Source of the DNA: Candidatus Eiseniibacteriota bacterium
GTDB lineage: Bacteria > Eisenbacteria > RBG-16-71-46 > CAIMUX01
DNA length: 27,656 nt
Assembly (NCBI GenBank): GCA_020633975.1
Contig: JACKCR010000017.1
Coordinates: 1 to 27,656 of the forward strand
Direction: 5' to 3'
Part shown: piece after piece, positions 1 through 7,656 of the stretch
How the letters are laid out: each line of letters starts with the position of its first letter
Position numbering within the stretch: the first letter of the stretch is position 1
Notes under the pieces: model-generated
What the model was told of the DNA's origin: nothing
The model's database searches: none
What the model saw: the letters and a program-made list of their open reading frames with translations, nothing else
Program-made: the position numbers and the translations under genes

Positions 1-291
1 GACTACGAGTCGCTCTACCCGGAGGAACGGTTTCTGCTCGCAGTCTGGAACGCGGTACCCGGCGTGAGCGAAGGGGGCGCGTACCTCGAGATCGTCCGAT
101 CCGGCACGGGAGGGGCGTACATCACGCTTGGGGAAGGCGATCCTGGCCCGGTTCCCGGGATCGACGTCGAAGGACATGTCGTCAGCTTCGAGAACGTGAC
201 GCTGTATCCGAGCTTCGAAGGACAGCAGGATCTCTCACCGATCACTCTGAACGGCACGATCGCGTGGGAGCAGGATCTAGATCTGGAGTAG
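1..291 (+). CDS. 3' end of an unrecognised protein (partial)
   Basis: An open frame enters at base 1 (frame 1) and runs to a TAG stop at 289-291, giving the last 96 residues of a protein whose start lies outside the window. The visible part is acidic and rich in Gly, Val and Glu, with alternating hydrophobic stretches (for example GHVVSFENVTLYPSF) that suggest beta structure. It ends in an acidic tail, EQDLDLE. No membrane segment, cysteine or catalytic motif is visible in this fragment. I do not recognise the family. An internal ATG/GTG start is possible, but the frame is open to the window edge, so a truncated longer gene is the simpler reading. It converges on mscL. Confidence 0.6.
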   Translation, partial: DYESLYPEERFLLAVWNAVPGVSEGGAYLEIVRSGTGGAYITLGEGDPGPVPGIDVEGHVVSFENVTLYPSFEGQQDLSPITLNGTIAWEQDLDLE

Positions 292-364
292 CGACTGGCC
301 AGGCGCCCCAAAGACCGGCGGGGCGTCGCCGCGCGCGTGACCAGATTCTGAACCCGAAGCAAGC

Positions 365-395
365 GAACGGGGCCACCTGATCGGCGACCCCGTTC
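365..395. terminator. Stem-loop between convergent genes (candidate bidirectional terminator)
   Basis: A perfect 8-bp inverted repeat, GAACGGGG at 365-372 and CCCCGTTC at 388-395, encloses a 15-nt loop. It lies between the stop of the upstream partial gene and the stop of mscL, which face each other. No T-run follows on either strand, so intrinsic termination is only a candidate role. Confidence 0.4.
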
Positions 396-463
396 CGCAT
401 GTCACACTTCGGGCCGGCAGACTCCGATCGGCGAGAACCTCGCCGGTCGAACCGCGGCCGGCA

Positions 464-868
464 TCACTTCGACTTGAGGATGTCCCGGATCTCGCCCAGC
501 AGCACCTCTTCCTTGGACGGCGCCGGCGGAGCAGCGGGCGCGGCCTCTTCCTTCTTCTTCGCCGAGTTCATCGCCTTGACGACCATGAAGATCGCAAACG
601 CGATGATCAGGAAGTCGATCACGGTCTGGATGAAGACTCCGTAGTTGAGGGTCACAGCCGGAATGTCGTCGCTGACCGCTTCCTTCAGGACGATCTGGAG
701 GTTCGTAAAGTCGACTCCCCCCATCATCAACCCGATCGGCGGCATGATCACGTCTTTGACCAAGGAGCTCACGATCTTCCCGAACGCGCCTCCGATCACG
801 ACACCCACAGCCATATCTACGACGTTGCCGCGCATCGCAAACGCCTTGAACTCCGACATCATGCTCAT
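464..868 (-). CDS. mscL: Large-conductance mechanosensitive channel MscL
   Basis: MscL forms a homopentameric inner-membrane pore that opens under high membrane tension and releases solutes during hypo-osmotic shock. The 134-residue product matches the usual MscL length (about 130-150). It starts with the amphipathic helix ([19 protein letters not shown]) leading into TM1 ([20 protein letters not shown]). The MPPIG loop entry follows, then TM2 ([20 protein letters not shown]) and a charged C-terminal bundle helix after a PAPAAPPAP-type linker. The ATG at 868 is chosen because GGAGG lies 8 nt upstream and translation there gives the normal family N-terminus. In-frame ATGs at 862 and 859, and a longer TTG start at 928, are possible but less likely. 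It is divergent from the MscS gene across 194 bp. Confidence 0.95.
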   Translation of the reverse strand: MSMMSEFKAFAMRGNVVDMAVGVVIGGAFGKIVSSLVKDVIMPPIGLMMGGVDFTNLQIVLKEAVSDDIPAVTLNYGVFIQTVIDFLIIAFAIFMVVKAMNSAKKKEEAAPAAPPAPSKEEVLLGEIRDILKSK

Positions 869-899
869 GGCAGAACCCTCCGTTGAACCTACGAGCGGT

Positions 900-928
900 A
901 AGAGACGAGCGTTGCGGCCCACTGTCAA
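900..928 (-). promoter_or_regulatory. Candidate sigma-70-type promoter of mscL
   Basis: On the reverse strand there is a consensus -35 hexamer TTGACA (928-923), then exactly 17 nt, then a weak -10, TCTCTT (905-900; 3 of 6 consensus). Transcription would start about 25 nt before the mscL ATG, leaving room for the GGAGG site. The -35 match and spacing are good and the -10 is poor. Confidence 0.4.
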
Positions 929-981
929 CGTGCCCGGGATCCTAGCCCCGGGTACCGAGAACGTAAAGCGGGAACCGTCCC

Positions 982-1010
982 TTGGCCACAGGTGGGCAAC
1001 GCGTTAGGCT
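982..1010 (+). promoter_or_regulatory. Candidate promoter of the MscS gene
   Basis: TTGGCC (982-987) and TAGGCT (1005-1010) are separated by exactly 17 nt. This is compatible with a housekeeping promoter starting near 1017 and leaving a leader of about 46 nt that contains the GGAGG at 1051-1055. It lies back-to-back with the candidate mscL promoter. Confidence 0.4.
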
Positions 1011-1062
1011 CGGAGGTCCGCAGAGAGAACCGCTCACCCACGCCGCACTCGGAGGTAGTTTC

Positions 1063-1881
1063 ATGGACATGGAAACAACCATGGAGACCGTCAACGCGTT
1101 CCTCGTGACCTACGGACTCAGGGTCATCGGCGCCATCGTCTTCCTCATCGTGGGACGGATGATCGCCGGGTTCGTGAAGAACATGGTGCAGAAGGTCCTC
1201 AAGTCGCGAGGAATCGACCCCGCCGTCTGCGGGTTCGTCGGCAACCTGGTCTATGCGCTAGCCATGGTCGGCGTCGTCATCGCCGTCCTCGGGCAGTTCG
1301 GAGTGGAGACAGCCTCGTTCGTCGCTGTGCTTGGAGCGGCCGGATTCGCGATCGGCTTCGCACTCCAGGGTTCACTCTCGAACTTCGCTGCGGGAGTGAT
1401 GATCCTCGTCTTCAAACCGTTCCGGATCGGAGACTTCGTCGACGCGGCAGGAGTCGCGGGGACGGTTGCGGACATCCAGCTCTTCAATACCATCCTCAAC
1501 ACGCCGGACAACGTTCGGATCATCGTCCCGAACGGTCAGATCTACAACGGCACGATCAAGAACTTCAGCGCCAACGACAAGCGCCGCGTGGACTTCAGCT
1601 TCGGGATCGGATACGGCGCGTCGATGCAGGATGCGATCGCCACGATCAAGCAGCTCGTAGACGCCGACTCCCGGATCGACAGGGAGCCCGAGCCGTTCTA
1701 CGGCATCGGCGCCCTCGCAGACTCGAGCGTCAACATCACGGTGCGGGTCTGGTGCAACAAGGCGGACTACTGGGGGATCAAGTTCGACCTCACGAAGCAG
1801 GTGAAGGAAGCCTTCGACGCCAAGGACATCGAGATCCCGTTCCCGCAGCAGGTCGTCTGGCACAAGAACGAGGCGAGCTGA
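1063..1881 (+). CDS. mscS: Small-conductance mechanosensitive channel, MscS family
   Basis: This heptameric inner-membrane channel gates at lower tension than MscL and releases ions and osmolytes on down-shock. The 272-residue product is close to the core MscS length (286 in E. coli). Hydrophobic TM1 (about residues 14-35) and TM2 (about 55-75) precede the pore-lining TM3, with the Ala/Gly-rich stretch AAGFAIGFALQGSLSNFAAG at about residue 90 and the kink. The beta domain begins FKPFRIGDFVD, and the C-terminal alpha/beta vestibule ends EIPFPQQVVW, a typical MscS ending. The ATG at 1063 has GGAGG 7 nt upstream; an upstream in-frame start at 982 would add a non-homologous arginine-rich leader. 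It is divergently paired with mscL. Confidence 0.95.
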   Translation: MDMETTMETVNAFLVTYGLRVIGAIVFLIVGRMIAGFVKNMVQKVLKSRGIDPAVCGFVGNLVYALAMVGVVIAVLGQFGVETASFVAVLGAAGFAIGFALQGSLSNFAAGVMILVFKPFRIGDFVDAAGVAGTVADIQLFNTILNTPDNVRIIVPNGQIYNGTIKNFSANDKRRVDFSFGIGYGASMQDAIATIKQLVDADSRIDREPEPFYGIGALADSSVNITVRVWCNKADYWGIKFDLTKQVKEAFDAKDIEIPFPQQVVWHKNEAS

Positions 1882-1909
1882 GCGGAGATGTAGGTGGTCG
1901 GAGGGAGCA

Positions 1910-1924
1910 GCGGTGCGCCACCGC
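1910..1924. terminator. Short GC stem-loop after the MscS gene
   Basis: GCGGTG (1910-1915), a CGC loop and CACCGC (1919-1924) form a 6-bp stem 29 nt after the MscS stop codon. There is no T-tract. It could end mscS transcription. Its right arm overlaps one half of a longer 10-bp inverted repeat (1920-1929 and 2001-2010). Confidence 0.35.
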
Positions 1925-2009
1925 GAACCAAGCCGACTGCTACCGGGCGACGGACGGAGCCGCGAAGTACCTCCGGCGGTTGGGGGGCGAATCGCTCCCC
2001 GGTTCGCGG

Positions 2010-2015
2010 TAGAGT
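2010..2015 (+). promoter_or_regulatory. -10-like element just upstream of the lipoprotein start
   Basis: TAGAGT at 2010-2015 ends 8 nt before the ATG at 2024, and no Shine-Dalgarno sequence precedes that ATG. The spacing fits a leaderless transcript starting at or next to the ATG. The following gene (start 4309) has the same layout with the same 8-nt spacing. No convincing -35 hexamer was found. Confidence 0.3.
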
Positions 2016-2023
2016 TTGGCGCC

Positions 2024-4297
2024 ATGAGCTGGGCAAGCCGCACGACACGATTCCGTAACCGGACCTGGCCCGGAAGGACACTGTTCCGCCGTTGGCCGGT
2101 TCTCGCGACCGCCCTCTCGGCTTTCGTCCTCTCCTGCGGCGGAGACGATAGCGCAGGCCCGGACGCAGTGCCGCCGGCAGCGATCCAGGACCTGTCGACC
2201 CGTTTCGTCTCCCACGACTCGACCGGACTCACCTGGACCGCACCCGGCGACGACGGGACGGCCGGGCGAGCCGCAGGGTACGAACTCCGCTATGACAGCC
2301 GTCAGCTGACCGAAGGGTCGTGGGAGACGCGAGGTATCGTCCTCGCCGAACTGGAGGCAAAGAGCGCCGGCGCGACCGAGAGCCTCACCGTCACCGGACT
2401 CCCCGTCGGCCGCTCGTACCTCGCCCTTCGAGCGCGCGACGAAGTGCCAAACTGGTCAGCGCTCTCGAACTCGATCCACATCGACGTCCCACTCGGCGAC
2501 ACCATCCCGCCCGCGGACATCACGAGCCTCGGGACGATCGACTTCCCAGACCCGACCTCGCTCACCCTCACCTGGATCGCGCCCGGAAGCGACGGCGAAA
2601 GCGGCCAAGCGGATCACTATGAAGTGAAACGCAACGACGAGGCGTTCACCGAGGCTTCCTGGGACTCTTCCGGTGTGCTCGTCGGCGAACCTCTGGCCGG
2701 CATCGCCGGCGGACTCGAGACCCTCTTCGTCGACGGACTCACACCCGAGACGACGTACTACTTCGCGATCCGCACGTACGACGCCGCCGGCAATCGTTCC
2801 GGTCTCTCGAACCAACCACCGCTCCGAACCGGCTCCTTGGATCCGATCCCGCCAGCGGCGGTCACGGACTTGAGCGCGCGCCTCGACGGTCTCTACGACA
2901 TCGTCCTCACCTGGACCGCAACCGCGGACGACGGTTCGACCGGCTCTCCCGCTCTCGCCTACGACCTGAGACAAGCGCACACCGCAGCGGAACTGGAAGA
3001 CTGGGAGTCCGCGACGCAGATTCCCTCTCCCACTCCCGCAGCACCCGGGCGTGTCGAGACCCTCCGGATCGCGAACCTCCCCGCGCGGACGAACTACGCG
3101 TTCGCGCTCGAAGTGCTCGACGACTCCGGCAACCGTTCTACCCGTTCCAACGTCGCCGAGATCGCGACGTCCGATTCGAGCTGCGTCGTACGCGCGGACG
3201 GCACGGGAGACTTCGCCACCATCGGCGACGCACTCCTCGGAGGAGGCGGCTGCGAGATCGTACTGGAAGGCGGCGTCTATTCCGGGGAAGGCAACCGGAC
3301 CTGGCCCGCTAGCGACACCCACCGCATCCGCTCCGCCAGCGGCTCTTCCGGCGATGCAGTCGTCGACTTTGGCGGCTTCCAAGCTACGCTGCCTCCTGCG
3401 CTGGTGCTCGAAGGAGTCACGCTGCGCAACGCAAGCTCCCTACTGCTTCAGGCCGAGGACGAAACCGGGTTCGTACTCGAAGCAAACCGCTGCGCGTTCG
3501 ACAATGTCTCGCTCGAGTCAGAGCAGCCGGTGGAACGAGGACCGATCGGTCGCTTCGAGGAATGCGAGTTCCGGCGCGGAACATCGTCTCCGCTCATCGA
3601 CCTCGGCGAGATCTACGCCACTCGGTGCAGCTTCGTACAGAACCAAGCACGTATCGCGATCGCGTATCGCTCCGAGTGGATCGACTGCGACTTCGAGGAA
3701 AACGACGCCGGGACGAACGGCGCGCTCCTCCGCTCCTTCAACGACCTCCAAGGGACCAACCGGTTCCTCGTCCAGGGCTGCCGATTCGTCGGAAACGCAA
3801 CGCCGATCCTCGGCCCCCAGAACGGACTCGTCGAAGTGGAGGACTGCGTGTTCGTGCGGAACAGCGAGAGCTGCGCCGTACTGAACGGAACGTCGTCCGC
3901 CGTGATCCTGTCGTCGACCTTTGCCCGCAACACCCGGTTCGCCGGCTCCATCATACGAACCGACGATCGGGGAGCCGGGATCACGTTCGAGCGGGCCCTC
4001 ATCGTCGGAAACGGAGCCGGCCCACTCTTCGACATCGGACAGAACCATACGCTCACGGTTTCGTGCACCGACGTCTTCGGGAACGATTTCGGAGACTGGA
4101 TCGGCCCTCTCTCCGGACTCGACGTCGTCGATGGCAACCTCTCGGTCGACCCACTCTTCTGTGACTGGGGCGGCGAGGACTATGCCCTTCGGGCGAACTC
4201 CCCCTGCGCTGAGGCGGCCCAACCCGACTGCGGACGGATCGGAGGGCTGGACGTCGGTTGCGAAGCCGAACCTGCGAAAGCCGACCGTTCGTGGTAG
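2024..4297 (+). CDS. Secreted lipoprotein with three Fn3 domains and a right-handed beta-helix
   Basis: The product is a 757-residue surface or periplasmic protein of unknown ligand. The N-terminus has an arginine-rich n-region, a hydrophobic core (PVLATALSAFVLSC) and a lipobox ending LSC-GG, which predicts lipidation. Three fibronectin type III repeats follow, at roughly residues 50-155, 160-270 and 274-385. Each opens with (I)PPA.(I/V).(D/S)L and ends with a GN/NW-S..SN motif. From about residue 388 (VVRADGTGDFATIGDAL) to the end there is a parallel beta-helix of the Pel/NosD type. It closes with the SVDPLFCDW...SPCAEA...GLDVGC pattern seen in extracellular proteins of Krumholzibacteria/Eisenbacteria-type genomes. 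An earlier in-frame start would put an arginine-rich extension before the signal peptide, so 2024 is preferred. The function is probably binding or adhesion (inference); no catalytic residues were identified. Confidence 0.85.
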   Translation: MSWASRTTRFRNRTWPGRTLFRRWPVLATALSAFVLSCGGDDSAGPDAVPPAAIQDLSTRFVSHDSTGLTWTAPGDDGTAGRAAGYELRYDSRQLTEGSWETRGIVLAELEAKSAGATESLTVTGLPVGRSYLALRARDEVPNWSALSNSIHIDVPLGDTIPPADITSLGTIDFPDPTSLTLTWIAPGSDGESGQADHYEVKRNDEAFTEASWDSSGVLVGEPLAGIAGGLETLFVDGLTPETTYYFAIRTYDAAGNRSGLSNQPPLRTGSLDPIPPAAVTDLSARLDGLYDIVLTWTATADDGSTGSPALAYDLRQAHTAAELEDWESATQIPSPTPAAPGRVETLRIANLPARTNYAFALEVLDDSGNRSTRSNVAEIATSDSSCVVRADGTGDFATIGDALLGGGGCEIVLEGGVYSGEGNRTWPASDTHRIRSASGSSGDAVVDFGGFQATLPPALVLEGVTLRNASSLLLQAEDETGFVLEANRCAFDNVSLESEQPVERGPIGRFEECEFRRGTSSPLIDLGEIYATRCSFVQNQARIAIAYRSEWIDCDFEENDAGTNGALLRSFNDLQGTNRFLVQGCRFVGNATPILGPQNGLVEVEDCVFVRNSESCAVLNGTSSAVILSSTFARNTRFAGSIIRTDDRGAGITFERALIVGNGAGPLFDIGQNHTLTVSCTDVFGNDFGDWIGPLSGLDVVDGNLSVDPLFCDWGGEDYALRANSPCAEAAQPDCGRIGGLDVGCEAEPAKADRSW

Positions 4298-4300
4298 CCT
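4295..4300 (+). promoter_or_regulatory. -10-like element overlapping a stop codon
   Basis: TAGCCT at 4295-4300 ends 8 nt before the ATG at 4309, which has no ribosome-binding site. Its first three bases are the TAG stop of the upstream lipoprotein gene. A weak -35 candidate, CTGCGA, sits 17 nt further up (4272-4277). The arrangement suggests a leaderless mRNA for the DUF481 gene. Confidence 0.3.
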
Positions 4301-4308
4301 CGCGCTCT

Positions 4309-5199
4309 ATGTCGACACGTTGCAACATCTCGCGCACGGCCATCCATGCCTCCGCGTTCCCCCTACTCCTTTGCCTTCTCGTCGGACTTGCAACGCCCGC
4401 AAGCGCTCAGATCGTCAACACGATCCGGAGCTTCGACGCGGACGACCTCGGCTGGACAGGCTCTCTCGAAGCGCGCTTCTCGCAGTCCGGCGGCAACACC
4501 GACGTCCTGACTTTCGGTGGCGGCGGAACCGTCCAGTGGATGTCCGACGCGCAACGCGTTCGCCTCATCGCCAAGGCCGCGCGTTCCGAGAACGACGGCA
4601 AGAAGATCGCCGACGCCTCCATGGCGCACCTCCGTCACAACTACAGGTTCACGCCCCGGATCGCATCGCTCCTCTTCACCCAGGTGCAGCGGAACCCGTT
4701 CCAGCGCCTACGGTCCAGACTCCTCATCGGCGCCGGGGCTCGATTCGACCTCGTCACGCGAGAGGAGTGGAGCCTCTTCGGCGGTGTGGCGCACATGTAT
4801 GAACGGGAAGAGATCGAAGCCGACGCGAGCGGAGCGGCAGCCCGATCCGAAGCCGAAGAACTGAGACGAGGCGCGGCGGCCCGATCCGGAGCCGAAGGAT
4901 CCGTGGCCGCTACGATCGCCGATGGCACCCGGACCGATGTCGACCACCGCGCCTCCGTCTTCATCAGCTGGAGCGGGGACCTGAAGGACGGCGTGAGCGT
5001 CGACCTGTCCGGCTTCTACCAGCCGCTCTGGTCGGACTTCGCGGACGTCCGCGCCACTGCTTCCGGGGAACTCCTCGTCGCCATCGTCGGATCCCTGTCT
5101 CTAGGCTTGGAAGGATCCGTCACGCAGGACTCGGAGCCGCCCGCCGGAGTGAAGGAAACCGACTGGAGCTACCTGACCAAACTGGTCGTCGAGTTCTAG
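4309..5199 (+). CDS. DUF481-family outer-membrane beta-barrel protein
   Basis: The product is 296 residues. A clear Sec signal peptide (hydrophobic LLLCLLVGLATPASA, cleavage likely ASA-Q near residue 34) directs it out of the cytoplasm. The mature part shows the alternating aromatic/hydrophobic strands of DUF481 proteins: an early GWTGSLEARFSQSGGNTD, a central FTQVQRNPFQRLRSR with RLLIGAGARFDL, and a C-terminal strand ending in Phe (YLTKLVVEF), as expected for BAM-assembled barrels. DUF481 members are often called salt-induced outer-membrane proteins; the transported substrate, if any, is unknown. Residues about 176-198 contain a 13-residue imperfect duplication (GAAARSEAEE / GAAARSGAEG), probably in a surface loop. 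The start at 4309 gives the signal peptide directly. It follows the lipoprotein gene by only 11 nt, so the pair may also be cotranscribed. Confidence 0.8.
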   Translation: MSTRCNISRTAIHASAFPLLLCLLVGLATPASAQIVNTIRSFDADDLGWTGSLEARFSQSGGNTDVLTFGGGGTVQWMSDAQRVRLIAKAARSENDGKKIADASMAHLRHNYRFTPRIASLLFTQVQRNPFQRLRSRLLIGAGARFDLVTREEWSLFGGVAHMYEREEIEADASGAAARSEAEELRRGAAARSGAEGSVAATIADGTRTDVDHRASVFISWSGDLKDGVSVDLSGFYQPLWSDFADVRATASGELLVAIVGSLSLGLEGSVTQDSEPPAGVKETDWSYLTKLVVEF

Positions 5200-5387
5200 T
5201 ATTGCCTGCGGACACCGCCGGTGTGGGCTACGGGAGCACGAGTCGACGGACGGGCGCGGGAACATCGCTGCCCGCACGGATGGCAGGACAGACACCGCCA
5301 GTCGCCATCGGCCAACCAGCCGTATCGACGCGAGGCAAGCAACGAGACGCGACGGACGAACAGTCCGCTCGCTCGGAGTGAACGGAG

Positions 5388-7427
5388 ATGAAGCTCGTCA
5401 AGATCGGAGCCGCCGTCCTCAACCAGACCCCGCTCGACTGGGCTGGGAACCGCGACAACATCCTCGCCGCAATCGAACAGTCCCGCGAACGGCTCGTCTC
5501 CGTCCTCTGTTTCCCCGAGCTGGCGATTCCGGGCTATGGGTGTGAGGACGCCTTCCACTCGCCCGGCGTCTGGAAGACATCGCTCGAAGTGCTGAAGGAG
5601 ATCCTGCCTCACACCACCGGGATGGTCGTCTCGCTCGGGATGCCGATCCTCTACAAGAACGGTCTCTTCAACTGCGCCGCACTCTGCGTGGACGGTCGGC
5701 TCGTCGGACTCACTGCGAAGCGTCATCTCGCCGGCGACGGACTCTACTACGAACCCCGCTGGTTCAAGCCGTGGCCCAAGGACGTCGCCGTGAAGTTCGA
5801 GATCGACGGTGTCGACTATCCGCTCGGCGACATTCACTACGAAGTCGGCGGCGTGAAGATCGGTTTCGAGATCTGCGAAGACGCCTGGGTCGCTCAGCGC
5901 CCCGGCAGCGGACTCTCAGGACAAGGCGTGGACATCATCTTGAACCCCAGTGCGAGCCACTTCGCGTTCGGGAAGTTCGACGTCCGGAAGCGGTTCGTGC
6001 TCGAAGGCTCGCGCTCGTTCGGGGTCACCTACGTCTACAGCAACCTGATCGGGAACGACTCCGGCCGGATCCTCTACGACGGCGGCGCGCTCATCGCCAC
6101 TCGCGGCACCATGGTCGCCGTCGGCCCGCGCTTCGGCTACGAACCGTTCTACGTCACCGAGGCCGTCATCGACGTCGATGCGAGCCGGATGACGCAGGTG
6201 CGCACCGGCAGCTTCCAACCCGCCGTCGCCCCCGATCCCGACTGCATCGAGGAAGACTTCGAGTTCCCCGACCTCGACCTCGACGAGACGGACGCGGAAG
6301 ACGTCGGCGCGACGCTCGCATCCTGGGAGACCGGCACCGACATCCAGTCCGAGGAGTTCACGCGGGCCATCGCTCTCGCGCTCTTCGACTACATGCGGAA
6401 GAGTCGCTCGCGCGGGTACGTCGTGTCGCTCAGCGGTGGCGCGGACTCGGCGGCCGTCGCGGTGCTGTCTGCGATGAGCGTGCATCTCGCGATGGAAGAG
6501 CTCGGGGCGGTGCGTTTCTGGGAACGACTCGATCATATGGCGCCGAGTCCGGTGGTTCCTGCGGAGCTTGCCGGAATCACCGGAGGTGCCCTCGCAGACT
6601 ACGCACGATCCGTCGTCGCCGGCCTCCTCACCTGCGCGTACCAGTCCACCCGCAACAGCAGCGACGTCACGAGAAACGCCGCGCGCGGAGTAGCGGAAGC
6701 ACTTGGTGCGACATTCCACGAACTCGACGTCGACGCACACGTCGTGGCCTACCGCGAGATGATCGAGGGCGCGATCGGACGGACGCTCTCCTGGGAGACC
6801 GACGACCTCACGCTCCAAAACATCCAAGCCCGCGTGCGCGCACCTGGCGTGTGGATGCTCGCCAACCTTCGTGGAGCGCTCCTTCTCGCCACGAGCAACC
6901 GCTCAGAAGCCGCGGTCGGCTACGCCACAATGGACGGCGACACCTGTGGCGGCCTCTCACCAATTGCCGGTATCGACAAAGACTTCCTCCGTCGCTGGCT
7001 CCGCTGGTTCGAGGTCGAGGGCCCCGACGGCCAAGGTCCGCTCCCGGCACTTCACGCCGTCAACGAACAACAGCCGACGGCCGAACTACGCCCACTCGAA
7101 CGCGCACAGACGGACGAAGGCGACCTCATGCCGTACGCGATTCTCGACGAGATCGAAGACGCCGCGATCGGCGAGAAGCGGATGCCTCTCGAGGTGTGGC
7201 GGGAGCTACGTCACGAGCACCCGGACGAGGACCCGAAGCAGCTGGCACGCTGGGTGGAGCGGTTCTTCCGACTCTGGTGCCGGAACCAGTGGAAGCGGGA
7301 GCGCTATGCGCCGTCGTTCCACGTGGACGACAAGAACCTCGATCCGAAGACTTGGTGTCGGTTCCCGATCCTATCCGGAGGGTTCGAGCGGGAGATCGAG
7401 CAGTTGCGGAAGGCGGCGGGGGTGTAG
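5388..7427 (+). CDS. nadE: Glutamine-dependent NAD(+) synthetase
   Basis: This enzyme catalyses the last step of NAD synthesis: deamido-NAD + ATP + glutamine give NAD. The product is 679 residues, the usual two-domain length. The N-terminal nitrilase-type glutaminase has its Glu-Lys-Cys triad in place: Glu44 (FPELAIPGYGCED), Lys111 (LTAKRHLAGDG) and Cys163 (GFEICEDAW). Ammonia passes to the C-terminal synthetase, with the PP-loop SLSGGADSAAV (Ser349-Ser354) and the ATSNRSEAAVGYATMDGDT segment followed by GGLSPIAGIDK. The latter wording is closer to the Bacteroidetes-like branch than to the short ammonia-dependent enzyme. The ATG at 5388 has GGAG 9 nt upstream, and MKLVKIGAAVLNQ is a normal start for the glutaminase domain. 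It stands alone between a barrel protein and an SDR; cytoplasmic. Confidence 0.96.
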   Translation: MKLVKIGAAVLNQTPLDWAGNRDNILAAIEQSRERLVSVLCFPELAIPGYGCEDAFHSPGVWKTSLEVLKEILPHTTGMVVSLGMPILYKNGLFNCAALCVDGRLVGLTAKRHLAGDGLYYEPRWFKPWPKDVAVKFEIDGVDYPLGDIHYEVGGVKIGFEICEDAWVAQRPGSGLSGQGVDIILNPSASHFAFGKFDVRKRFVLEGSRSFGVTYVYSNLIGNDSGRILYDGGALIATRGTMVAVGPRFGYEPFYVTEAVIDVDASRMTQVRTGSFQPAVAPDPDCIEEDFEFPDLDLDETDAEDVGATLASWETGTDIQSEEFTRAIALALFDYMRKSRSRGYVVSLSGGADSAAVAVLSAMSVHLAMEELGAVRFWERLDHMAPSPVVPAELAGITGGALADYARSVVAGLLTCAYQSTRNSSDVTRNAARGVAEALGATFHELDVDAHVVAYREMIEGAIGRTLSWETDDLTLQNIQARVRAPGVWMLANLRGALLLATSNRSEAAVGYATMDGDTCGGLSPIAGIDKDFLRRWLRWFEVEGPDGQGPLPALHAVNEQQPTAELRPLERAQTDEGDLMPYAILDEIEDAAIGEKRMPLEVWRELRHEHPDEDPKQLARWVERFFRLWCRNQWKRERYAPSFHVDDKNLDPKTWCRFPILSGGFEREIEQLRKAAGV

Positions 7428-7435
7428 GGGACACC

Positions 7436-7464
7436 GCGGGCAGTTTGTCATGCGAAGTGCCCGC
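7436..7464 (+). terminator. Stem-loop after nadE
   Basis: GCGGGCA (7436-7442) pairs perfectly with TGCCCGC (7458-7464) around a 15-nt loop, starting 8 nt after the nadE stop codon. It is followed by ACCCTCTACAG rather than a T-run. The position supports a terminator role. Confidence 0.4.
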
Positions 7465-7534
7465 ACCCTCTACAGAATTCAAAGAACGCCCATCCTGTCA
7501 GTTCAAGTAACTACATATCAGAGCCTTGGGTCCG

Positions 7535-7556
7535 CCCCCCCCAGCACTCCCCCCCC
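7535..7556 (+). repeat. Two C8 homopolymer tracts upstream of the SDR gene
   Basis: Eight consecutive C at 7535-7542 and again at 7549-7556 are separated by AGCACT. They lie in the 229-bp gap between nadE and the SDR gene, just after an AT-rich patch (about 7475-7525) that is unlike its surroundings. Such tracts are prone to replication slippage and sequencing error. They lie about 100 nt before the SDR start and could fall in its promoter or leader. Confidence 0.7.
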
Positions 7557-7656
7557 TCCCGTCCATCCGAACTAGCCGCCCCCAATCGGAACCAGTACCG
7601 TCCCTCGAGAAATGCGACCGCGCAAGGAAGACTCCGCCGACGCAAGGAGCCCACAC

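Noticed and set aside
5771-7510. A 579-codon forward frame inside nadE
   Set aside because: It is almost half arginine, has no domains, and overlaps the complete NadE with intact catalytic residues in another frame.
7500-7525. AT-rich patch as a strong promoter for the SDR gene
   Set aside because: TACATA and TATCAG hexamers are present, but neither has a plausible -35 at 16-18 nt, so no promoter was called.
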